A stretch of 8,148 nucleotides of DNA from Veillonella sp. (GCA_019419725.1 DXZL01000062.1:1-8148); one strand, 5' to 3'. Positions 1 to 5,927 are shown, counted from the stretch's first letter. Notes: generated by a model not told the origin, from the sequence alone. A program made the numbers and translations.

Positions 1-28
1 AGTGCGTCTGCCATTCCGCCACTCCGGC
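1..28 (-). tRNA. tRNA-Leu, 5' part only (runs off the left edge)
   Basis: Read on the minus strand from 28 to 1, the sequence has the 5' half of a leucine tRNA. The acceptor strand GCCGGAG is followed by T8 G9. A D-arm follows with stem GCG/CGC and loop GAATGGCAGA. The GGCGGAAT...GGCAGACGC pattern is typical of bacterial tRNA-Leu. The anticodon, long variable arm, T-arm and 3' end lie outside the window, so the isoacceptor cannot be named. A near-ideal promoter lies just upstream. tRNA-Ser is the main alternative because it is also class II, but its D-arm normally looks different. Confidence 0.85.
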
Positions 29-45
29 GTCTCGGAACATTTGTT

Positions 46-74
46 ATTATACAGATATCCCAAAACAATGTCAA
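46..74 (-). promoter_or_regulatory. Consensus sigma-70/sigma-A promoter of the tRNA-Leu gene
   Basis: On the minus strand the -35 box is TTGACA (74-69) and the -10 box is TATAAT (51-46), separated by exactly 17 bp. All 12 hexamer positions match consensus. The predicted start is near 38-40, about 10-12 nt before the mature tRNA 5' end at 28. The promoter begins 9 bp beyond the surE stop codon, so the surE/tRNA spacer is almost entirely promoter. Confidence 0.93.
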
Positions 75-78
75 CACA

Positions 79-108
79 TTTTTTATATTTTATCTAAAAT
101 ATTTTTAA
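79..108 (-). promoter_or_regulatory. Probable UP element for the tRNA-Leu promoter, inside the surE 3' end
   Basis: Immediately upstream of the -35 box is an AT-rich tract. An A6 run (84-79) sits where a proximal UP subsite is expected. Further upstream, 108-87 matches the published full UP consensus (AAA WWT W TTTT then AAA) with about one mismatch. It ends 12 nt from the -35 box, about one helical turn further away than the classic position. The tract overlaps the last surE codons and its TAA stop. RNA polymerase alpha-subunit binding here is inferred. Confidence 0.5.
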
Positions 109-844
109 CCGTTTCCATACCGATGTCACATTGTTGCTTCCACGTAAGAGCTACACCTGTTATATAGCCTTTACGAGCATATTCCACATCAGTGGGAACA
201 CTTTCAGCACCATAATCTAGCTCGCCTGCCAGCCAATAGTAATCCTGCCCTCTTGAATTAATGCGAGCATCAATAATATTGCTATAAGTTTGTAAACCTT
301 GGCTAACCATTTTAAAATAATCCCAATCACATACGCCACGTAACGGAAAGTTCACATTTAATAGGCCATCAAAATTCCCTTTCACATAAATCTTTTCTAT
401 CAATTCATGGATAAAGGGATGCAGTTCATCCCCTCGTTCAGGAGAATATCGTTCCACAGATAATGCTAACCCTGGAATGCCATAAAAACAACTTTCCATA
501 GCAGCAGATACAGTACCAGAATATAGCACATCTGAGCCCAGATTAAAGCCATGATTAATACCTGAAATGACAAGATCAGGCATATCATCGGTCAATAAAT
601 AACTAAGGCCAAACTTCATGCAATCAGAAGGAGTTCCCGTTAGAGCATAAAGGCGAGGATTTTCATCCTCGCCATTGTACGCGTCTAATTTTAAAGGAAT
701 CTCAGTCGTCAATGCATGGGATTTAGCACTTTGCTCATTTGCTGGTGCTACAACGGTAATTCGATAATATTGACTTAAGTACGATGCAAGACGGCGTAAA
801 CCATCTGCTAAAATACCATCATCATTACACATTAAAATATGCAT
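83..844 (-). CDS. surE: 5'/3'-nucleotidase SurE
   Basis: SurE is a cytoplasmic, divalent-metal-dependent phosphatase that hydrolyses nucleoside 5'- and 3'-monophosphates. Some members also act as exopolyphosphatases. The protein is 253 aa, the usual family length. The metal-site motif NDDG is at residues 7-10 (Asp8, Asp9), the phosphate-loop serine is Ser39 (ANEQSAKS), and the SGIN motif is at 94-97 (Asn97). The family motifs LTGTPSDC (68-75) and LYSGTVSAAMES (107-118) are also present. A GTG two codons upstream lies in the SD itself; I chose the ATG because AGGAG (854-850) sits 5 nt before it and MHILMCNDDG matches the family N-terminus. It follows the GT2 gene by 17 bp and is the last gene of the cluster. 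No terminator separates it from the tRNA promoter. Confidence 0.95.
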   Translation of the reverse strand: MHILMCNDDGILADGLRRLASYLSQYYRITVVAPANEQSAKSHALTTEIPLKLDAYNGEDENPRLYALTGTPSDCMKFGLSYLLTDDMPDLVISGINHGFNLGSDVLYSGTVSAAMESCFYGIPGLALSVERYSPERGDELHPFIHELIEKIYVKGNFDGLLNVNFPLRGVCDWDYFKMVSQGLQTYSNIIDARINSRGQDYYWLAGELDYGAESVPTDVEYARKGYITGVALTWKQQCDIGMETVKNILDKI

Positions 845-849
845 ATTCA

Positions 850-854
850 CTCCT
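850..854 (-). promoter_or_regulatory. Ribosome binding site that fixes the surE start
   Basis: AGGAG lies 5 nt before the ATG at 844-842. The last G of this SD is also the first base of an in-frame GTG (850-848), so a longest-frame call would start inside the ribosome binding site and add two spurious residues. Confidence 0.8.
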
Positions 855-861
855 ACAGATT

Positions 862-2124
862 CTATTTTTTATTCTTATTCATATTGCCCATACGTGTTAA
901 TTTCACGTCATTCAAACCAACAGCTCGCGTATGAACTGTATGAGACCATTCCTTATTATGACGACGGAACCAACCTAAAATATTTACAGGAACCCAAGAG
1001 TATACAAAAATTGGATATAACAAATAGTAGAACCAAATTTTAGGTGGAACTTTAATTTTTAACAACACAATAAGTGGGAACAAATATTGACCAATACCGA
1101 TAATTTGCCATACAGACATCGGCATAATTTGATATAAAATATTTGTATAAATCGGCACATATGCATTGATATATGAAAATACTAAATATATAGTTGTCAA
1201 CAACAAGAAATAAGGCTGACTAACTTGTAAAATGCCATCTAGGATAACGATATTTCCTTGTTTAATACCTGCGGCAAATAATTTAGGAATATATCGATCC
1301 GCACAGTCAAATTGACCTTGTGCCCAACGTAAACGTTGTTTACAAGAAGCCATCATAGTCGTAACTTTTTCATCATACACAATGGCATCGTGAGCCCAAG
1401 TAGTTTTAAGACCATGTGTTAATAGCTTCATAGAGAATTCCATATCCTCAGTCAAGCTATTACAATCCCAGCCATATTCACGGATGATAGATGTACGTAT
1501 ACACATACCAGTACCACCTAGTGCTGTGGACAAGCCAATGCGGTATTTTGCTAAATGCCACATATGATTAACCATCCAAAACATGATGGAAAATGTACCC
1601 GCAACCCAAGAGTCTGTTGGGTTTTTAGAGTTCAAATAACCTTGAATTACAGACTCACCTTTTTCAAGATGATCATTCATTTCTAACATAAATTGGGGAT
1701 GTACTAAATTATCGGCATCAAAGATAAGAAAGGCATCATATTTCCGATCCATTTTTTCCACACGATCAAACATCCACCCCATAGCATAGCCTTTGCCTAC
1801 TTCTTCTTTATTGAATCGTTCATGTACATTGGCACCTGCAGCACTTGCTACCTCAGCAGTCTTATCTGTACAGTTATCGGCAACAACAAAGATATCATAC
1901 AACTCATCAGGGTAGTCCAAACTACGTAAGTTTTTTACTAACTCACCAACTACTGCTTCCTCATTATGAGCACATACAACGATAGCAAAGGAATTTTTAG
2001 GGGTATAGTTTTTATGTACTCGAGACCGCCACATACCAATTACGGCGAGCACAAAATAATAAACCGTATAAATTACGATTATTACCTGCATAGGGATCAA
2101 TATCAGATCCAGTAGGTAATTCAT
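862..2124 (-). CDS. Membrane-bound family 2 glycosyltransferase (BcsA/PgaC-like, processive type)
   Basis: This is a predicted inner-membrane GT2 enzyme of 420 aa that transfers sugar from a nucleotide-sugar donor. An N-terminal membrane helix (about 4-31) precedes a cytoplasmic GT-A domain (about 45-275). That domain has the opening motif VVCAHNEE (49-56), ADNCTD (82-87), the DAD metal motif (136-138), the catalytic-base motif TED (225-227) and QRLRW (263-267). QxxRW is the hallmark of cellulose, chitin, hyaluronan and poly-GlcNAc synthases. Further hydrophobic segments follow at about 294-322, 341-358 and 363-383, then a basic tail. The start is ATG 2124 with GGAGG 8 nt upstream, rather than the GTG at 2139, which lies beside that SD. 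The gene follows pssA by 19 bp. Substrate and product are not readable; a processive polysaccharide synthase or a glycolipid synthase are both possible. Confidence 0.88.
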   Translation of the reverse strand: MNYLLDLILIPMQVIIVIYTVYYFVLAVIGMWRSRVHKNYTPKNSFAIVVCAHNEEAVVGELVKNLRSLDYPDELYDIFVVADNCTDKTAEVASAAGANVHERFNKEEVGKGYAMGWMFDRVEKMDRKYDAFLIFDADNLVHPQFMLEMNDHLEKGESVIQGYLNSKNPTDSWVAGTFSIMFWMVNHMWHLAKYRIGLSTALGGTGMCIRTSIIREYGWDCNSLTEDMEFSMKLLTHGLKTTWAHDAIVYDEKVTTMMASCKQRLRWAQGQFDCADRYIPKLFAAGIKQGNIVILDGILQVSQPYFLLLTTIYLVFSYINAYVPIYTNILYQIMPMSVWQIIGIGQYLFPLIVLLKIKVPPKIWFYYLLYPIFVYSWVPVNILGWFRRHNKEWSHTVHTRAVGLNDVKLTRMGNMNKNKK

Positions 2125-2132
2125 ACTATTAT

Positions 2133-2137
2133 CCTCC
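2133..2137 (-). promoter_or_regulatory. Ribosome binding site that fixes the GT2 start
   Basis: GGAGG lies 8 nt before the ATG at 2124-2122, which is ideal spacing. The in-frame GTG at 2139-2137 ends on the first base of this SD, so it has no upstream site of its own and cannot be the main start. Confidence 0.8.
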
Positions 2138-2143
2138 ACACAC

Positions 2144-2815
2144 TTATTTACGCACTATATTTAACGCCCCATTAACAAGGCCAAATACTACATAACCAGC
2201 AAAGATCATCACTGCCCATGTATGCCAATCATATACGAGACAAGCTATGACAAAAATAGCAGTTAGTACAATGGAAAGTTTATTAATATAGATTGCAGTT
2301 TTACCTTTGAAGTCTGGGTATTTTACTTCACTAACCATTAAGAAGCCTACACCAATCATGCAAACTACTAATACAAATTGAGGAACCTCTACACCACTCA
2401 ATACGTAGGTAGCCGCCAAGCAACCTGCAGCCGGAATTGGCAATCCTTCAAAGTAACCATGAACTTCTTCGGTTTTAATGTTAAAGCGAGCAAGACGGAA
2501 TGCGCCCAATACAGCAAATACTAATAATGGTACATAGGCAATCCATCCCAAACCATAAAGCTCTTTCATATATAACATATAAGCTGGTGCTACACCAAAG
2601 CCTACAACATCTGATAAAGAGTCTAATTCACGACCCATAGGTCCTGCCACACCTAAAGCTCTTGCTACACGACCATCTAAACCATCAGCAACTAAGGATA
2701 ATAGTACGCAGATAGCAGCATAGAAGGTATTCCCTGTGGCAGAGAATGTGATACCTAGAACACCAAAAGCTAAATTAGCACTGGTAAACAAATTTGGAAT
2801 AATAGATTTATTCAT
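2144..2815 (-). CDS. pssA: CDP-diacylglycerol--serine O-phosphatidyltransferase
   Basis: PssA is an integral-membrane enzyme that condenses CDP-diacylglycerol with L-serine to give phosphatidylserine and CMP, the first committed step of PE synthesis. The 223-aa protein carries the complete CDP-alcohol phosphatidyltransferase motif: Asp44, Asp47-Gly48, Ala51-Arg52, Gly61, Asp65 and Asp69, with standard spacing. Most of the rest is hydrophobic, with helices at roughly 6-28, 90-109, 125-163, 179-196 and 200-220. The N-terminus KSIIPNLFTSANLAFG is typical of the Gram-positive type (class II) family rather than the E. coli peripheral PLD-like enzyme. The start is ATG 2815, with GGGAGG 7 nt upstream. 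A GTG ten codons earlier would lengthen the overlap with psd and lacks its own SD. psd directly precedes it, so the pathway's two enzymes are adjacent. Confidence 0.95.
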   Translation of the reverse strand: MNKSIIPNLFTSANLAFGVLGITFSATGNTFYAAICVLLSLVADGLDGRVARALGVAGPMGRELDSLSDVVGFGVAPAYMLYMKELYGLGWIAYVPLLVFAVLGAFRLARFNIKTEEVHGYFEGLPIPAAGCLAATYVLSGVEVPQFVLVVCMIGVGFLMVSEVKYPDFKGKTAIYINKLSIVLTAIFVIACLVYDWHTWAVMIFAGYVVFGLVNGALNIVRK

Positions 2816-3449
2816 GACGCAACCTCCCGATAACAGTATCTCCACCTGTAATATGTTGACCTTTTTCCACGAACAACTCTACATCCTTATCCATGTAGAT
2901 TTCAGTACAAGAACCGAATTTAATCATCCCGTACAATTGGCCGCGTTCAAGCACGCTATCAAGGTCTGTCCAAGATACGATACGACGCGCTAAAAGGCCT
3001 GCAATTTGTGTTACCAATACGGAAGTACGATCATTTTCAATACAAATAGTATGACGTTCATTTTCAAAACCTACACTATCTTTAAAAGCAGGCAAGAAAC
3101 TGCCCATTGTGTAGTGACGGTATGTAATTTTACCATCAATAGGCGCACGATTAGCATGTACGTCAAAAACAGATAAGAAAATAGTTACTTTTTTACACTC
3201 TTTATGTAAGTAAATATCTTCGTATACATCAGAAATATCCATAATTTTACCATCCGCTGGAGATAAAATTAAATCTGGATCTTGAGGGATTACACGTTTA
3301 GGATTTCTAAAGAAATTGACGAAAAATAATGCCAGAATAAATGAAATAATCGCAATTACATAATGTCCTAAAAATCCTAATACCACCGCGATAATGAGCA
3401 TAGCCCCTATCAGTGGAAACCCTTCCTTAATTATTGGTCCTGTAGGCAC
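2808..3449 (-). CDS. psd: Phosphatidylserine decarboxylase proenzyme (short form)
   Basis: Psd is a pyruvoyl-dependent membrane enzyme that converts phosphatidylserine to phosphatidylethanolamine. At 213 aa it belongs to the short subgroup, smaller than the roughly 320-aa E. coli enzyme. Two hydrophobic segments (about 11-28 and 30-47) anchor it. The proposed self-processing triad is visible: Asp66 in SPADGK, His98 in DVHANR, and Ser180 in the cleavage motif FGS (178-180). Cleavage between Gly179 and Ser180 would leave a beta chain of 179 residues and an alpha chain of 34 residues with an N-terminal pyruvoyl group. The start is GTG at 3449: AGGAG lies 9 nt upstream, and an in-frame TGA only two codons earlier rules out a longer protein. 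Its last 8 bp overlap pssA, indicating coupled translation. Confidence 0.95.
   Translation of the reverse strand: MPTGPIIKEGFPLIGAMLIIAVVLGFLGHYVIAIISFILALFFVNFFRNPKRVIPQDPDLILSPADGKIMDISDVYEDIYLHKECKKVTIFLSVFDVHANRAPIDGKITYRHYTMGSFLPAFKDSVGFENERHTICIENDRTSVLVTQIAGLLARRIVSWTDLDSVLERGQLYGMIKFGSCTEIYMDKDVELFVEKGQHITGGDTVIGRLRHE
2823..2828 (-). promoter_or_regulatory. Ribosome binding site of pssA, inside the psd 3' end
   Basis: GGGAGG lies 7 nt before the pssA ATG (2815-2813) and within the last codons of psd. Ribosomes ending psd at 2808 would stop almost on top of the pssA start, which favours re-initiation. Confidence 0.8.
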
Positions 3450-3458
3450 GATTCAACA

Positions 3459-3463
3459 CTCCT
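3459..3463 (-). promoter_or_regulatory. Ribosome binding site for the GTG start of psd
   Basis: AGGAG lies 9 nt before GTG 3449-3447, directly after the TAG stop of the upstream glycosyltransferase gene (3466-3464). No ATG lies in frame between the upstream TGA and this GTG. Confidence 0.75.
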
Positions 3464-4186
3464 CTATTTATTTCTAATAACGGTCCACATAAACTTCGGA
3501 ATAGCCAACATGCGGCCAATCCGTTGAGGTTCTAAATATAATCGATACAACCATTCGAGACGATTGCGTTGCATCCATTCTGGAGCCCGAGGAATATTAC
3601 CTGCCAAGACATCAAAGGAACCACCTATGCCGATAGCAACAACGCCATCCAGGTGACTCAATTTTTCTGAAATCCATTGTTCTTGCTTTGGTACGCCTAA
3701 GGCAACAAAGACTAATTTTGCCTTAGACTCACTAATAGCTTTAACGATTTCTTGTTCCTCTGTGCTATCGAAGAATCCATCATGAATCCCTGCTATATTT
3801 AACGGTCCAACTTGGGCAGATAAATTATCAATTGCTCGTTGAGCAACACCAGGTGCTGCCCCTAAGCAGTATACAGGAATTTGCCGTTCAGCCGCAACTT
3901 TAAATAATCGTTTAGTTACGTCTACACCAGTTACGCGTTCAGGAACATGTTCACCTTGACGCTCTGCAGCCCACAAAATGCCAGCCCCATCAGGAACGAC
4001 GAGACTAGCATTATTCAATATGGTGTGCAATGTAGGATTTTCATTTGCCAACATAACCATTTCTGCATTAGCCGTGGCTACTAAATGTAGTCCCGGCTCT
4101 TCAGTTAATTGTAAAATACGTTGGACAGCCTCATCCATTGTTACACAATCGATAGGCACAGATAAAACAGAAATACGTTTATTCAA
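3464..4186 (-). CDS. WecG/TagA/CpsF family (GT26) glycosyltransferase
   Basis: Members of this family add the second sugar to an undecaprenyl-diphosphate-linked GlcNAc, commonly N-acetylmannosamine (TagA) or its uronic acid (WecG), at the cytoplasmic membrane face. The 240-aa protein spans the whole domain: VLSVPID (7-13), TANAE (38-42), VVPDGAGI (63-70) with the probable catalytic Asp66, GVDV (87-90), YCLGAAPGVA (106-115), ALGVPKQEQWI (162-172), GIGGSFDVLAGNIPRAP (186-202) and the C-terminal membrane-association region RNRLEWLYRLYLEPQR (207-222). The start is TTG at 4186, supported by GGAG 7 nt upstream and by an N-terminus that aligns with the family. It lies 15 bp after guaB and 14 bp before psd. 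I leave the symbol blank because the donor sugar cannot be read from the sequence. Confidence 0.92.
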   Translation of the reverse strand: MNKRISVLSVPIDCVTMDEAVQRILQLTEEPGLHLVATANAEMVMLANENPTLHTILNNASLVVPDGAGILWAAERQGEHVPERVTGVDVTKRLFKVAAERQIPVYCLGAAPGVAQRAIDNLSAQVGPLNIAGIHDGFFDSTEEQEIVKAISESKAKLVFVALGVPKQEQWISEKLSHLDGVVAIGIGGSFDVLAGNIPRAPEWMQRNRLEWLYRLYLEPQRIGRMLAIPKFMWTVIRNK

Positions 4187-4193
4187 TGTAATA

Positions 4194-4197
4194 CTCC
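4194..4197 (-). promoter_or_regulatory. Ribosome binding site for the TTG start of the WecG-type gene
   Basis: GGAG lies 7 nt before TTG 4186-4184, in the 15-bp gap after the guaB TGA (4204-4202). A nearby ATG (4199-4197) overlaps this site and is in another frame, so it is not the start. Confidence 0.7.
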
Positions 4198-4201
4198 ATT
4201 A

Positions 4202-5656
4202 TCAACCACTATAATTTGGTGCTTCAACGGTAATGCTTACATCATGCGGATGACTTTCTTTTAAACCAGCCGCTGTAATTTGAATGAATTGAGTATTCTC
4301 AATCATTTCTTGGATGTTATGACATCCGCAATACCCCATACTTGCACGCAAACCACCAACCATTTGGAAAATTGTATCAGCCAACATACCTTTATAAGGC
4401 ACGCGACCTTCTATACCTTCAGGAACTAATTTCTTAGCTTCTGTTTGGAAATATCGATCTTTACTACCAAGTTTCATAGCCCCTAGACTACCCATGCCAC
4501 GGTATACTTTATAGGAACGACCTTGGTAAATCACTGTTTCTCCTGGACTTTCATCAGTGCCGGCTAAAATATTCCCCATCATGACTACATTAGCACCAGC
4601 AGCAATAGCCTTAGCAATATCGCCAGAATATTTAATGCCCCCATCAGCGATGATAGGAATGCCATAACGACGACCTACTTGAGCAGACTCGTAAACAGCA
4701 GTAATTTGAGGTACCCCAATACCTGCAATAACGCGAGTTGTACAAATAGAACCAGGTCCAATACCAACCTTAACAGCATCGGCACCAGCTTCAATAAGAG
4801 CCTCTGTACCAGCTGCAGTAGCAACATTGCCTGCAATAACAGGAATATGAGGATAAGCTTGTTTAATTTCTTTCAATGTACGTAGTACGCCTGCAGAATG
4901 CCCATGTGCTGTATCTACAATGATTACATCAGCCTTTGCAGATACAAGTGCATCAAGACGATCATATAAATCTTTAGACACACCAACAGCAGCACCAACT
5001 AATAGGCGGCCACTACCATCTTTAGCTGAATTTGGATATTTTGTCGCTTTTTCAATATCTTTTATAGTAATTAATCCTTTTAAGTTTCCATCATCATCTA
5101 CAAGAGGTAATTTTTCAATGCGATGTTCACTTAAAATTGCTTTCGCCTCTTCAAGAGATGTACCTTCTGGTGCAGTAACAAGGGAATCCTTTGTCATGCA
5201 TTCTCCGATTTGGCGAGTTAAATCAGTTTCAAAACGCATATCGCGATTTGTAATGATCCCTACTAGTTTACCATGTTCTGTGATAGGTACACCAGAAATT
5301 TTATATTTTTCCATAATTTCTGCTGCATCAGATAGTAAATTTTGAGGGCTTAAGAAAATAGGATCGACGATAACACCATGTTCAGAGCGTTTTACCTTAT
5401 CAACTTCATGGGCTTGTTCTTCAATAGACATATTTTTATGGATAACACCAAGGCCACCTTCACGAGCCATAGCAATAGCCATACGGCATTCAGTAACTGT
5501 ATCCATCCCAGAACTAATCATAGGGATATTCAATGTAATGTCACGAGTTAGTTGAGTTTTTAACTCTACTTGATGTGGTAGTACATCAGAAGCCGCTGGT
5601 ACTAACAAAACATCATCAAAAGTTAGTCCACGCATACCGAATTTATCGTCTCTCAT
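4202..5656 (-). CDS. guaB: Inosine-5'-monophosphate dehydrogenase
   Basis: GuaB oxidises IMP to XMP with NAD+, the rate-limiting step of de novo guanine nucleotide synthesis, and works as a cytoplasmic tetramer. At 484 aa it is full length. The TIM-barrel begins with LTFDDVLLVP (11-20). A tandem CBS pair (about 95-205) interrupts it and probably binds regulatory adenine or guanine nucleotides. The barrel resumes with DTAHGHS (248-254), the K+/substrate loop GIGPGSICTTR (298-308) with catalytic Cys305, ADGGIKYSGD (337-346), the MGSLGAM segment (388-394), and the mobile flap EGRVPYKG (416-423) with the Arg418/Tyr421 pair. ATG 5656 has AAAGGA 7 nt upstream. Only 31 bp separate it from the preceding terminator hairpin, and I see no good -35 box there. 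It is the first gene of the tight cluster that continues through surE. Confidence 0.97.
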   Translation of the reverse strand: MRDDKFGMRGLTFDDVLLVPAASDVLPHQVELKTQLTRDITLNIPMISSGMDTVTECRMAIAMAREGGLGVIHKNMSIEEQAHEVDKVKRSEHGVIVDPIFLSPQNLLSDAAEIMEKYKISGVPITEHGKLVGIITNRDMRFETDLTRQIGECMTKDSLVTAPEGTSLEEAKAILSEHRIEKLPLVDDDGNLKGLITIKDIEKATKYPNSAKDGSGRLLVGAAVGVSKDLYDRLDALVSAKADVIIVDTAHGHSAGVLRTLKEIKQAYPHIPVIAGNVATAAGTEALIEAGADAVKVGIGPGSICTTRVIAGIGVPQITAVYESAQVGRRYGIPIIADGGIKYSGDIAKAIAAGANVVMMGNILAGTDESPGETVIYQGRSYKVYRGMGSLGAMKLGSKDRYFQTEAKKLVPEGIEGRVPYKGMLADTIFQMVGGLRASMGYCGCHNIQEMIENTQFIQITAAGLKESHPHDVSITVEAPNYSG

Positions 5657-5687
5657 ATTTAATTCCTTTCCGTATAATAAAACAAAA

Positions 5688-5730
5688 CTACGACCCGCCT
5701 AGTCCATCTGGACTAGGCGGTCAGTCGTAG
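5688..5730 (-). terminator. Intrinsic terminator (or attenuator) between the tautomerase gene and guaB
   Basis: Transcribed on the minus strand, this forms a hairpin with a 7-bp outer stem (5724-5730 with 5688-5694) and an 11-bp inner stem (5710-5720 with 5695-5705). All 18 pairs are perfect. There is a 4-nt loop (5706-5709) and a 3-nt bulge on the 5' arm (5721-5723). It is followed by TTTTGTTTTATT, a U-rich tract broken by one G. It begins one base after the tautomerase stop codon. In the plus direction no T tract follows, so it works only for minus-strand transcription. It probably ends the tautomerase mRNA; partial read-through into guaB is possible. Confidence 0.9.
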
Positions 5731-5731
5731 C

Positions 5732-5917
5732 TTAGCGTTCAGACCGCAAAATGCCGCCTTCCATATAATCATCTTTTTTCATATCTACGAAGATAATCTT
5801 TACTGCGTCAGCAGGTACATTAACGATATCAACCGCAGCTTTAGTGATAGCTTCACCTAATTGTTTTTTTTGTTCTTTTGTGCGCCCTTCAACGAGCTCT
5901 ACATGAATAAGTGGCAT
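5732..5917 (-). CDS. 4-oxalocrotonate tautomerase family protein (small, DmpI/XylH-like)
   Basis: A 61-aa member of the tautomerase superfamily, a cytoplasmic enzyme that interconverts keto and enol forms using its N-terminal proline as base. After removal of Met, Pro1 is the new N-terminus (PLIHVELVEGRT). Arg11 is conserved. Relative to Pseudomonas 4-OT (62 residues), position 39 is Lys instead of Arg and position 50 is Tyr instead of Phe; both are conservative changes at active-site positions. Catechol meta-cleavage genes, the classic context, are absent, so the physiological substrate is unknown. The start is ATG 5917 with GGAGGT just upstream. Upstream in-frame codons would bury the catalytic proline, and the earliest would begin inside the promoter. 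It is flanked by its own promoter and terminator, so it is probably a monocistronic unit. Confidence 0.9.
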   Translation of the reverse strand: MPLIHVELVEGRTKEQKKQLGEAITKAAVDIVNVPADAVKIIFVDMKKDDYMEGGILRSER

Positions 5918-5921
5918 ATTG

Positions 5922-5927
5922 ACCTCC
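5922..5927 (-). promoter_or_regulatory. Ribosome binding site that fixes the tautomerase start
   Basis: GGAGGT (5927-5922) lies just before ATG 5917-5915, with 5 nt between GGAGG and the ATG. An in-frame ATG at 5929-5927 overlaps this SD and is therefore unlikely to be used. The choice matters because only the 5917 start exposes the catalytic N-terminal proline. Confidence 0.8.

Noticed and set aside
4920..5345. Open plus-strand frame of 141 codons opposite guaB
   Set aside because: It is antisense to a clear, full-length IMP dehydrogenase, has a low-complexity Ser/Thr/Arg-rich translation, and shows no recognisable domain. Other plus-strand frames at 2736-2993, 3978-4214, 4679-4885 and 6510-6773 are rejected on the same grounds.
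5657..5731. Guanine (purine) riboswitch upstream of guaB
   Set aside because: The gap is too short and simple. It holds one long hairpin and a U-rich tract, with no three-way junction or conserved purine-aptamer loops.
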